Below, one piece after another: positions 33,679 through 41,723 of a stretch of DNA of 42,849 bases. This DNA is from an uncultured Burkholderiales bacterium (GTDB lineage: Bacteria > Pseudomonadota > Gammaproteobacteria > Burkholderiales > Burkholderiaceae): contig CAMLJY010000054.1 in assembly GCA_946480465.1 (NCBI GenBank), positions 1 through 42,849 on the forward strand. The letters run 5' to 3'. Position numbers and translations under genes: made by a program. How positions within the stretch are numbered: the stretch's first letter is position 1; each line of letters starts with the position of its first letter. The notes below the pieces were generated by a model that saw nothing but the letters and a program-made list of their open reading frames with translations, was not told the DNA's origin and searched no databases.

Positions 33679-34281
33679 TCAATGCCGCGTCGATTCGTCC
33701 GTCTTCGAGCCGGGCGCGCCCGTGCCCGTGCCCGGGGCTGTGCTGCCGCGGCCGCTGCCGCTGCCGGCGGACGCTTCGCTGCCCGGCAAGGCCTGGCTCG
33801 TGTCGCGCACCTCGATGCGGCGGTTGCGCTGCGGCTCCTGGCCCTGGCGCGGCACGTGCACCGTCAGCACCCCGTGGTTGCTTTCGGCGCGCACCTGGTC
33901 CGTGTCCGGCGCGAAAGGCAGCCGCAGCGAGCGGCGGAAGCTGCCGCGGCTGCGCTCCATCACGTGGTAGCCGGCTTCGTCGCGCTCGGTGTCCTGCTGG
34001 CTTTGGCCGCTGATGGTGAGCACGTCGCCATCCACGCGCACGTCCACGTCGGCCGGGCGCACGCCGGGCAGGTCGGCGGTGATGCAGACTTCGTTGGCGT
34101 CCTCGTGCACGTCGATGCGCGGCATCACCGCGCGGCCGGCGCTGCTGGTCGGCCCCAGCCGAAAGCCGCCGCCGAAGACGTCGTCGAACAGGCGATCCAC
34201 CTCGCGGTGGAAGTCCAGCAGCGGGTCGTAGTGCTGCAGCCCGCGGGAGCCGGAATAGGGGACGGGGGAACGGGTGGCCAT
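33679..34281 (-). CDS. Hsp20/alpha-crystallin small heat-shock protein
   Basis: This ATP-independent chaperone holds unfolding proteins. The 200-aa product has an N-terminal arm (FHREVDRLFDDVFGGGFRLG). The alpha-crystallin domain is at about residues 50-150: MPRIDVHEDANEVCITADLP, DVDVRVDGDVLTISG, ERSRGSFRRSLRLPF and AESNHGVLTVHVPR. It ends in a Ser/Gly/Thr-rich tail (SEASAGSGSGRGSTAPGTGT) that is longer than usual. AGGAG precedes the ATG; TCCT and AGGA around it could pair into a small hairpin. Stands alone. Confidence 0.93.
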   Translation of the reverse strand: MATRSPVPYSGSRGLQHYDPLLDFHREVDRLFDDVFGGGFRLGPTSSAGRAVMPRIDVHEDANEVCITADLPGVRPADVDVRVDGDVLTISGQSQQDTERDEAGYHVMERSRGSFRRSLRLPFAPDTDQVRAESNHGVLTVHVPRQGQEPQRNRRIEVRDTSQALPGSEASAGSGSGRGSTAPGTGTGAPGSKTDESTRH

Positions 34282-34411
34282 GCTGCTACTCCTGCGAGGA
34301 AATGGGATGGGAAGCGCGGCAATCCACGTTCCGCCCCGGCGGCCGCAGGGCTGTTCCATAACCCGGAAAGACCCTGGCCGCGTCCGCGCTTGGCGGCCCG
34401 CGCCGCAGCCG

Positions 34412-34801
34412 TCACGCCTGCGTGTACGCCGCCGGACCGCCGGCCGTGGTGCGTGCCGGGGGCGTGGCGTCGGATGACATGCGCCGGCATTCCTCCGCGC
34501 AGCGCCGGCAGGACTCGGCGCAGGCCTGGCAATGCGGATGCAGGTGGCGGGCGCATTCGTCGCCGCACTGCTCGCAGATCTGCTCGCACAGCCCGCAGAT
34601 GAGGTGCATGTTCTCGCTGCTGCGCGCCATGGCGGCCGCCGCCAGCTGGCAGAGGGCGGCGCAGTCGAGGTCCAGCGCGATGCAGCGCGCCATCATCGCC
34701 ACGTCGGACTCCTTCAGGCAGGCGGTGGCGCAGTGGCTGCAGGCCGTGGCGCAGGCGTTGCAGGCGTCGATGCAGGATTGCAGGCGGAGCGTGTCGTCCA
34801 T
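34412..34801 (-). CDS. four-helix-bundle copper-binding protein (Csp-like)
   Basis: The 129-aa product contains 19 cysteines in CxxxC and CxxC steps along four helices (SCIDACNACATACSHCATAC, CIALDLDCAALC, HLICGLCEQICEQCGDEC, CQACAESCRRCAEEC). This is the pattern of the copper storage proteins (Csp) and the DUF326 family, whose bundle core is lined by Cys thiolates binding many Cu(I) ions. No signal peptide, so it is of the cytosolic (Csp3-like) type. A short Ala/Thr tail ends YTQA. GAGG lies upstream of the ATG. It is divergent from the next gene. Confidence 0.9.
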   Translation of the reverse strand: MDDTLRLQSCIDACNACATACSHCATACLKESDVAMMARCIALDLDCAALCQLAAAAMARSSENMHLICGLCEQICEQCGDECARHLHPHCQACAESCRRCAEECRRMSSDATPPARTTAGGPAAYTQA

Positions 34802-34918
34802 GGCGATGTCCTCGTGGCTCGGGCCCGCCGGCGCGGGCGGTGCGAAGAAGCGGGCAGGGCGTGTGCCCGCGCCCCGGCGGCATACGATTTCCGGACTCAA
34901 CATCCCACCCGCATCACC

Positions 34919-35689
34919 ATGAGCCGCCTGCGCGCCGAACTTGCCCGCCTCTACCTGCCCGACCCCACGCAGCCCGACGCGACCGACCTGATGGACGCGC
35001 AAGGCCGCACACGGGCGCTGGTGCTGGAACTGACCGCGCCGACGAACTGGGCGCCGCTCCAGACCGTGTGGCAGGGCGCGCAGGCCGACCTGGGCCTGCC
35101 GGCACCGGCCATCGCGGTGTCCGGATCGGACGGGCTGCAGCTGTGGTTCTCGGCACCCGCGCCGGTGGTGGCGGCCGATGCGCAGCAGTGGCTGCGGGCA
35201 CTGTGCGGACGCTACCTGCGCGACGTGGCGCCGCACCGGCTGCGGCTGTATCCGGCGCTGCCGGCCCGCAATGCGGGAGAGGTGGTGCGCCATGCCGGCC
35301 CCGTGCCCGCGGTGCAGGCGGACGGCGAAAGGTGGTCCGCCTTCGTGGCGCCTGACCTGGTGCCGCTCTTCACCGACACGCCCTGGCTCGACATCGAGCC
35401 GAGCGAGGAGGGGCAGGCGGCGCTGCTGGCGCGGGTGGGGGTGATGAAGGCGGGGTGGTTCGACGCGGTGCTGGCGGGCGCGGGGGAGGGCAGTGATGCG
35501 GATGCCGCGCGGGCGCTGCCGGCGGCGCGATCAGGGGATGGTGCTGCGGTTGCCGAAGAGCGAGAAGAAGCGTGCGCCGGGGTGCGAGGCGAGGCCGTGG
35601 CGTTCCTGCGGCGGGTGATGAACGACGAAGGGGCGGCACTGGCGGTGCGGGTGGAGGCGGCGAAGGCCTTGTTGCAGGGGCGGGGGTGA
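34919..35689 (+). CDS. conserved hypothetical protein (256 aa)
   Basis: Not recognised as a named family. The N-terminal half is an alpha/beta domain (MSRLRAELARLYLPDP, TRALVLELTAPTNWAPLQTV, AIAVSGSDGLQLWFSAPAPV, WLRALCGRYLRDVAPHRLRL). It is followed by WSAFVAPDLVPLFTDTPWLD and a helical C-terminus (VAFLRRVMNDEGAALAVRVE, AAKALLQGRG). No signal or membrane segment, so likely cytoplasmic. Codon use is typical of the core genome; it is the last gene before composition changes to the right. Confidence 0.75.
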   Translation: MSRLRAELARLYLPDPTQPDATDLMDAQGRTRALVLELTAPTNWAPLQTVWQGAQADLGLPAPAIAVSGSDGLQLWFSAPAPVVAADAQQWLRALCGRYLRDVAPHRLRLYPALPARNAGEVVRHAGPVPAVQADGERWSAFVAPDLVPLFTDTPWLDIEPSEEGQAALLARVGVMKAGWFDAVLAGAGEGSDADAARALPAARSGDGAAVAEEREEACAGVRGEAVAFLRRVMNDEGAALAVRVEAAKALLQGRG

Positions 35690-35821
35690 GGGAAGGTGGG
35701 GGAGTTGCGGTTTCATTGGGGCCGCATCAGCGGGGGGGCATCGCGTCAAGTGAACCGTTCCATGCGCGGGATCGCTGTCGGGGGGTGGAAACCCGAGGGG
35801 ACAGGGGGCCATGATGGAACA

Positions 35822-35835
35822 GTTAGACCCCTAAC
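35822..35835. repeat. inverted repeat GTTAG-ACCC-CTAAC at the left edge of the accessory region
   Basis: A perfect 5-bp-arm repeat where the core genome gives way to lower-GC DNA. GTTAGAC fits the GTTRRRY core used by integron recombination sites, but no second half-site pair with the right spacing was seen, so it is only a candidate boundary element. Confidence 0.25.
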
Positions 35836-35942
35836 GCGCTTCTGCAGTGGAGGCGAGGGGATGTCATCGCTCCGAATCGGGGCTGGATGATCGCTCGACA
35901 TGGCGCGAACCGTGGCGCCGGCAGCCCCCTCGTGTAGGCTCA

Positions 35943-37064
35943 ATGCCTGTTGCACTGCTCGATCACCTCGATGCTTCTTTGATGACACACAGCGAACGCG
36001 TTTCACGCTGGGCACAGGTCTCGGCCGCGCTGGCTCTGCAGAGCGACCAGCAGTTGACCCGCGTGGTAGACGAGGCCGAGCAATTGGCGACGGGCATCGG
36101 TGGCACCACGTTGGCGTTTGAGATCAAGGGCATCAAGGTGTTCGCCAAGCGCCTGCGACTGACGGACATGGAGCGGCGCCCCGAGAACCGGCTGTCAACG
36201 AGAAACATCTTCGAGCTTCCGACGTTTTGTCAGCGCAACGTCGGCTCGGTCGGTTTCGGAGTCTGGCGAGAGCTGGCGGCCAACGCAATGACGACCGGCT
36301 GGGTGCTCTCACGGCAATTGGAAAGTTTCCCGTTGATGTACCACTGGCGTGTGCTGGAGGGCGCCGCCGCCTCCGGCGCCGCGCCACTGCCCAATGAGTT
36401 GGCCGATGTCGACGGCATGGTCAGCTACTGGGAGGGCTCCGAAGCGATGCGCGAGCGGCTCAGGGCGCTCGCCACGGCCGCGGCCAGTGTGATCATCTTT
36501 CTGGAGCACTTGCCTTGGAATCTGTCCAGTTGGCTGGACCGACAACTGGCCGCGGGGCCAGAGGCAATGGAGGCAGCCTGCAGCATGGTCGAGCACTGCA
36601 TGACCGCCGACGTTCCGTTGATGAACTCGCTGGGCCTGCTGCACGGCGATGCTCACCTCGGCAACATCCTCACCGATGGCCACAGGCTCTATTTCGCAGA
36701 CCTCGGCCTAGCCACGTCCGAGCAATTCGCGCTCTCGTCTGATGAGTTGAGCTATTTGAACCACAACGCCAGCCTGGACCGTGCCTATGTGTTGGCCAAA
36801 TGGGTGAACTGGTTGGTCAAGGCCTGGGCCAGTACAGCGAGCAGTCCACAGGAGCGAATGGGCCTGGTCCGCGCTGCCGCGCGGGGACAGGCTTTGCACC
36901 AGCTCATTCCCAGCCTACCTTCCTGCGTCGCTGCGAGCATCCGTCGCCACGCACCGATTGCCACGCTCATCAACGACTTCTACGTCAAGCTGCACAGTGA
37001 ACACAGGAGTGTGCGCTACCCACGGGATGAAGTCGAAGCCTTGCTGCGGACCGCAACAGCGTAG
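35943..37064 (+). CDS. protein-kinase-like/aminoglycoside-phosphotransferase-fold protein
   Basis: The 373-aa product has the catalytic signature of small-molecule and protein kinase-like enzymes: GLLHGDAHLGNILTDGHRLY (HGDxHxxN, about residues 236-244), followed by FADLGLATSEQF, where Asp would bind magnesium. Upstream, GTTLAFEIKGIKVFAKRLRL supplies the likely ATP-binding Lys in strand 3. The substrate is unknown; similar proteins may phosphorylate small molecules or proteins. The start at 35943 is tentative (TAGGCT lies just upstream as a possible -10, with no clear ribosome-binding site). Codon usage is less GC-biased than genes to the left, consistent with transfer. Confidence 0.65.
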   Translation: MPVALLDHLDASLMTHSERVSRWAQVSAALALQSDQQLTRVVDEAEQLATGIGGTTLAFEIKGIKVFAKRLRLTDMERRPENRLSTRNIFELPTFCQRNVGSVGFGVWRELAANAMTTGWVLSRQLESFPLMYHWRVLEGAAASGAAPLPNELADVDGMVSYWEGSEAMRERLRALATAAASVIIFLEHLPWNLSSWLDRQLAAGPEAMEAACSMVEHCMTADVPLMNSLGLLHGDAHLGNILTDGHRLYFADLGLATSEQFALSSDELSYLNHNASLDRAYVLAKWVNWLVKAWASTASSPQERMGLVRAAARGQALHQLIPSLPSCVAASIRRHAPIATLINDFYVKLHSEHRSVRYPRDEVEALLRTATA

Positions 37065-37338
37065 CAAGGGCCTGCTGCGCGACGATCACGGGGCAGGCCG
37101 AATGTCCTCGTGGGCGGCCGGCGCGGTAAGCCGTCGGACGCCTGTGGCCAACTGCTGGCTGAGTGCAGCATTCAATCCCGAGTGCACTATTCCCACCCCT
37201 TTCCCCGAGGGACACAGGCCGCGGAGGATTGTTGCCGGTGAGAGCTGTCGCTTGCTTGGTATCACCGCGATGGTCCGCTGCCGGGATTGAGCACGGCCTT
37301 ACGGTATCGGCCAGAAGGGGCCGTTCGCGGCTGTGCGC

Positions 37339-38415
37339 TCATGGGGACGTCCCCAGCAGCCATTGAGGAGCGCCTGACGTCAGCTTCATCGCATCCATCG
37401 GGCTGCGTACGGCACCGCCGCCAACTTTGAGCACATGCGTGTAGATCATCGTTGTCGAGACATCTGCGTGCCCAAGCGAATCCTGCACGGTTCGAATGTC
37501 GTACCCGACTTGCGGCAGGTGGGTAGCAAAGGCGTGACGCAAGGTGTGCGGCGTGGCGGGCTTCGTGATACCGGCCGCATGCACGGCGCGTTTGAATGCG
37601 CGCTGGAAGGTCTGGTCGAACATGTGGTGGCGCCGGACCACTCCGGTGCGCGAATCCGTGGAGTGGCTGGCCTGCGGAAAAACCCAGAACCACGGCCAAG
37701 ACGTGGCGGCGCGCGGATACTTGCGCTCCAGTGCGTCGGGCATTTGCACGCCGCCCTTGCCCTGAGCCTGATCCGCCGTCCATAGCGCGTGTGCGCGAGC
37801 CAGCTCACGAATTCCAGGAACGAGACTCTGCGGCAGCATCAACGCGCGGTCCTTGCCGCCCTTGCCTTCGCGCACGATCAGGGAGCGATGCGCAAAGTCG
37901 ATATCCTTGATGCGCAACTGAAGGCCTTCCGACAGTCGCATGCCGGTGCCGTACAGCAACTGCGCGAACAGCCGTTGTTCGCCATCGAGCTCCCGGAATA
38001 CAGCGGCCACCTCATCTTGGGATAACACGACCGGCAGGCGACGTTGCACTCGTGGCCGACCGACCTCCACCAACCACGGTATCTGCAACTCCAACACCTT
38101 GGTGTAGAGAAACAGCAGCGCGGAGAGCGCCTGCCTGTGCGTAGATGCTGCGCATGCCGCTCGTTCACAAGCCAGCTGAGGAAGGCCTCGATCTCGGGGC
38201 CGGCCATATCCGCAGGGTGACGGAGACCGTGAAAGCGAACGAACACGCGGCACCAGTGGACGTAAGCCTCCTCCGTGCGGCGGCTGTAGTGGAGCAGCCT
38301 GATGCGCTCGCGAAGCCGGTCAAGCAGCCGAACGGAGTGCAGAGCCGGCAGCGCCTCGGCGACGGCGCGCGGGCGCAAGGAAGCGCGACGGGGGCCCAGA
38401 CGATGCAACGGTCAT
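37339..38415 (-). pseudogene. intI: integron integrase, frameshifted
   Basis: Two frames together encode an integron-type tyrosine recombinase. The N-terminal part ([54 protein letters not shown]) breaks near 38150-38170. It resumes in another frame at [20 protein letters not shown] and runs to [11 protein letters not shown]. Catalytic residues are present: Arg in [33 protein letters not shown] and Tyr in MIYTHVLK. The IntI-specific insert is visible ([20 protein letters not shown]). A good start is the ATG at 38415 with GGGGAGG upstream, giving [15 protein letters not shown]; reaching the body needs a second frameshift near 38360. As read, no full-length enzyme can be made. No attC array was found. 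Confidence 0.82.
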
Positions 38416-38460
38416 TCTGTTGTACCTCCCCTGGCAGTCGAGCCCTCCGGAACCACTGCA

Positions 38461-38602
38461 AACTTGCCTCGGCGACCAGACCATGGCCACCACCATCCTC
38501 GACCGCCTCATGCATCGTGCCGCCATGCTGGAGTTCGAGGGCAAGAGCTATCGACTGAAGGAAGCCGCCGCGCGCCTGGCCACGGCCACCCGCGGCTCAT
38601 AA
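38461..38602 (+). pseudogene. 3' remnant of IS21-family istB
   Basis: The frame reads GDQTMATTILDRLMHRAAML then EFEGKSYRLKEAAARLA and a stop. This is the C-terminal end of IstB, the ATP-binding helper of IS21-family transposition. The rest of the gene and istA are missing. The fragment abuts the 5' end of the broken integrase, suggesting that insertion and deletion removed the attI region. Confidence 0.75.
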
Positions 38603-38619
38603 TCCCGACCGTCCTGCCC

Positions 38620-38665
38620 TGGGGGAATTTGGGTGGCCATAGGTGGGGGAATTTGAAGTGGCCAT
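38620..38665. mobile_element. IS21-family element right end with repeated terminal motif
   Basis: The motif TGGGGGAATTT-(2-3 bases)-GTGGCCAT occurs twice in direct orientation (38620-38640 and 38644-38665). Multiple terminal repeats just after the istB stop are characteristic of IS21-family ends. This marks the right boundary of the remnant. Confidence 0.7.
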
Positions 38666-38754
38666 CGGGGATCGAGAGCACGCGGGCCGTTGAAGTGCGC
38701 TACCGCGTCAGCGGTTTAGTCCAATTGGCATCATGGACAGATGAGCATGATGCG

Positions 38755-38964
38755 AAGGCCTGGATGTTCGTCGGCAGCGAGCAGGCCGGCCAGCGCGCGG
38801 CGGCGGTGATGAGTCTTGTGCAGTCGGCCAGGTTGAACGGGCACGACCCATATGCCTACCTCAGCGACGTGCTGCGGCGGCTACCCACGCAGCTCAACAG
38901 CCGCATCGAGGAACTCCTACCGCACAGGTGGCGCTGCGAACCGGCAGACCGGGCCAGCACATGA
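38755..38964 (+). pseudogene. 3' remnant of an IS66-family transposase (tnpC)
   Basis: The frame WMFVGSEQAGQRAAAVMSLV, SARLNGHDPYAYLSDVLRRL, PTQLNSRIEELLPHRW is the well-conserved C-terminal end of IS66 TnpC. The first 400 or so residues are absent. A stop at 38962-38964 overlaps the ATG of the next small gene as ATGA. Confidence 0.82.
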
Positions 38965-39188
38965 AGAACATCGAAACCCTGATCGACGACGGCGGCGACA
39001 TCACCATCGGCCCTGTCGGACCGATCCCCTGTGCAGCCACTGCGGCCGATCACCACAACACGCTGGCCATGCTCGTGCGACGTGACGGCGAAACGCTCAA
39101 CGCGCTGCTGAAGCGACTCGACCGGGCCATCGGCCACTACTACGCCTCCGACGAGACCACCGACGAGATCAACCCGCCGAGTGACTGA
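38961..39188 (+). CDS. small accessory protein linked to the IS66 remnant (75 aa)
   Basis: The product (MKNIETLIDDGGDITIGPVG..., ending DEINPPSD) is acidic with a central helix (LAMLVRRDGETLNALLKRLD). Its start codon overlaps the tnpC stop, so it was part of the element. Its role is unknown, and with tnpC truncated it is probably a passenger relic, though the frame is intact. Confidence 0.6.
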   Translation: MKNIETLIDDGGDITIGPVGPIPCAATAADHHNTLAMLVRRDGETLNALLKRLDRAIGHYYASDETTDEINPPSD

Positions 39189-39489
39189 GCCGGCACACAC
39201 CAAGGTGGGGCGGCTGGACGCTCACCCTGGTTCCGACCGTCTCGATCAGCTCCTTGCGCGTTGCCATGCTGACTTGCCTCGTCACGTTCCTGAGCCCCGG
39301 CCGGACCATCCGGCCGGACGCAAGTTACGTGAGGCACGCACCGCAGCTTCATCACCCTCGCCGGTAGCAGTTCGGGTGAGTCAATGCGGGGGTCAGTTCT
39401 TTATGTCGCCTGACATCCGCCATATTCCCGGCGAATCGCCCTAGCGAAACGGGAGCAAGGTGTGACCACATACCTGACTCGCCGGTACG
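39189..39489. mobile_element. IS-end debris between the IS66 remnant and the SIR2 gene
   Basis: No intact gene. 39205-39228 (CAAGGTGGGGCGGCTGGACG...) looks like an IS66-type end. It interrupts, on the minus strand, the first codons of another transposase: ATG at 39267 reading MATRKELIETVG, a start I associate with integrase-core transposases. Its upstream leader runs to about 39425 and includes the repeat CCGGCCGGA-CCAT-CCGGCCGGA (39299-39320). So one element jumped into another. Confidence 0.5.
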
Positions 39490-41451
39490 TCAAAGCGCGC
39501 CCTTGTGTGGAACAAAGATCAGCCGCAGTCCGATGTTGTCTTGACGAGGATGGTCTGCTTCAAACGTCGAAATCGTCGGCGGTCTTCCCCCGTTTCGGTA
39601 GGCCGTTGTCCATCCACCGCCCGCTAACGCAAGCCCGCTGTGATCATCCTTGCGCACGACTTCGTAGACGTTTCCAATGAGGTCACGCAGCGGAAAACCG
39701 CCGACGATGTCACCAACCTGAGTCCCGACTTCCAGCGGGTTTGGCGCGACTGGTCCACCTGCTCCAATGTAGCTGAGGTGCGCGTGGACGCCTCGCTCAG
39801 GGTCGTTGTCCCCCCATGGCCATTTTGTTCCGGATGACGCATAGATTGCCTGCCATTCTTTTTCGTACGGAAGCCGCCACGTTCCTCTCGAAGAGTATCC
39901 AGAATTAATCAAATCGACGATCTGATCTGCATCGCCAGGTGACTTTAGTGTGTACGGCTTGATCGGGCGCGTTGTCGTTGTGGCATTTCTCAGAGACTCC
40001 ACCTGTCGCGCTGTAAGTAGATACTTGGTGATCCGCAATCCAGGAATATTCGGGATTTCCTCTGTTGGTGGCGGCATCCTCATGGCCGGATGCGCGTTCA
40101 TTGTGTCAGCGATGACAACAGCAATACCCCGTATTGCGGCTGAGTCCATTGCCTTGCCCGACGCCGCAATGAACGGCTTTTCCAGCAGCTCAAGAGCGAA
40201 ACTCTGAAGCTTGCTCCGCAGCCAGCTGTCTGCATGGAGCCAGAGCGACGTGAGGATTCGTGCGTTGATCCTTGGAGCGGAGATGACTCCGGGAAGCAAC
40301 TGCGAGAACAGGATGTCCGGATAGCTTAAGATGCCGCGCAGCAAGAGCAGAGACTTGTCGGCGTCTGCGTCGTCTCCCCTGGAGCCTGCAGCCTGCGACG
40401 ACTGCTTCGCCGCGCTGTTCGAGACCCATTTTTTCAGGGCACCAATGAATTGCCCTCTTTCGCCGTACTGCCTGCGCGACCTCTTGTCTAGAGATGTTTC
40501 GGGCGCAGCGAACTCGACGGCATTTGCAAGCACTCGCCCCACTTCCTTCACGTCGTCGCTAGACATGTAGACAGGCACATCTACTCTGGAGGCGCCCACG
40601 CGGAGTTCGCGCGTATTGTTGAACACATCGCTTTCCAGAACGGGCTTGACCGCCGTGCCTAGGAAGATTTCATCGATTAGTTCAGGGATTTGCTTTGTGT
40701 CGAGGTAAGCAATCGGCGTGACGCCAAGGGTTCGCAACCTGTGCTGTTTTTGCCTGATATCGGCGAGCGACAACAGGGCGTAGCTCCCCACACGCCTCCG
40801 CTTCTCCAGGAACCGCAGGGCCTGACCGATATCTTCATCGGAGAAACTGAACCCCATGAACAGCAGCGGCTCTGCAATATCCTGCCACCAGCGGGCCACC
40901 TCACCAGGATGAACGTACGCCTTTTCATACTCGTCGGGGAGAAGAATCCATGACGTTGGATCCTCCAGGCTTCCATGGATCTTTTGTAGCACCGTGCCGG
41001 ACCGGATCGCACTTCGGGTCGTTGTCGGACCGCGCAAGACGTTCTCCGGACGCAGTGGCGAACCAGCCATCTCGAACGCTCTCTCGATCGAGAAGTCGAG
41101 ATTGGTTGTGATGATTCGCTTTGCACCAGCCGAGACCAGGGCCTGGTGCGCCAGGCTCGTCTTGTTCTCTGGTGTATCGAGATTGTCCTGTATGAGCTGC
41201 ACGTACCGCGACTCAGGAAGCTTATGCTTGGCTGTCGACAGTGCCGCCGTCATGCTCTCTAATTGCGATGGCTTGTCCGGAGTTGTCTTCGCCATGACTT
41301 GAGCCAACTCGTACCAACTAGGCAGGCCAATGGGTACCGACATGCCAGCCCCCAGCACCGGAATCAGTAGCCCGCGCTGCTTAGTGGCCTGAAGGATCGG
41401 CACCTCTTGAAGTGCAAGGTATTCATCCTGCGATAGCCTCGTGTGTGACAT
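39490..41451 (-). CDS. SIR2-like protein fused to a formylglycine-generating-enzyme-like (FGE/SUMF1) domain
   Basis: The 653-aa product has a SIR2-type NAD-binding domain at about residues 25-270: GLLIPVLGAGMSVPIGLPSW, ITTNLD (115-119), catalytic-type KIHG with H159, and LLFMGFSFSDEDIGQALRFL. A helical middle (about 330-480) follows. From about 495 the sequence fits the FGE/C-type-lectin fold: RITKYLLTARQVESL, TWRLPYEKEWQAIY, WPWGD (544-548), LIGNVYEV, GGGW and a final NIGLRLIF. The protein contains no cysteine at all, so the FGE part cannot be a catalytic formylglycine synthase and more likely binds a ligand. SIR2 domains of this type act as NAD-depleting effectors in phage defence. GGAGG is placed well before the ATG at 41451. 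Codon use is clearly less GC-rich than the core genes. Confidence 0.8.
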   Translation of the reverse strand: MSHTRLSQDEYLALQEVPILQATKQRGLLIPVLGAGMSVPIGLPSWYELAQVMAKTTPDKPSQLESMTAALSTAKHKLPESRYVQLIQDNLDTPENKTSLAHQALVSAGAKRIITTNLDFSIERAFEMAGSPLRPENVLRGPTTTRSAIRSGTVLQKIHGSLEDPTSWILLPDEYEKAYVHPGEVARWWQDIAEPLLFMGFSFSDEDIGQALRFLEKRRRVGSYALLSLADIRQKQHRLRTLGVTPIAYLDTKQIPELIDEIFLGTAVKPVLESDVFNNTRELRVGASRVDVPVYMSSDDVKEVGRVLANAVEFAAPETSLDKRSRRQYGERGQFIGALKKWVSNSAAKQSSQAAGSRGDDADADKSLLLLRGILSYPDILFSQLLPGVISAPRINARILTSLWLHADSWLRSKLQSFALELLEKPFIAASGKAMDSAAIRGIAVVIADTMNAHPAMRMPPPTEEIPNIPGLRITKYLLTARQVESLRNATTTTRPIKPYTLKSPGDADQIVDLINSGYSSRGTWRLPYEKEWQAIYASSGTKWPWGDNDPERGVHAHLSYIGAGGPVAPNPLEVGTQVGDIVGGFPLRDLIGNVYEVVRKDDHSGLALAGGGWTTAYRNGGRPPTISTFEADHPRQDNIGLRLIFVPHKGAL

Positions 41452-41723
41452 GTCTGACCTCCGGCTGTTTGGTTGCATTGTGTCGCCCAAGGGTCCAAAA
41501 GCAAGATTTTGACGCGGCGCGCAGCCGCGCTGTCGCTGATGCCAGTCTGGCAGGCATGCCGGCGACTGCTCCAATGCGTCGAGCGTCTGGGGTCTAGTGC
41601 TCGAAGAATCGCCTCACTGCATCTCAAAACCGGCAGATTTGCTAGCTCCTGCGAATTCGGCCCTATGGTCGGCGGAGACCGGGTGGTCTTCCTTTTCTGT
41701 TGTCGATGGAATCACACGCTTGC

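Noticed and set aside
39490..41451. Diversity-generating retroelement target protein (C-type-lectin fold)
   Set aside because: No reverse transcriptase, template repeat or variable-repeat copy was seen in the window.
41477..41504. Sigma-70 promoter for the SIR2-FGE gene (TTGCTT-N16-CACAAT, minus strand)
   Set aside because: Both hexamers are poor matches and the spacing is short, so it is not listed as a feature.
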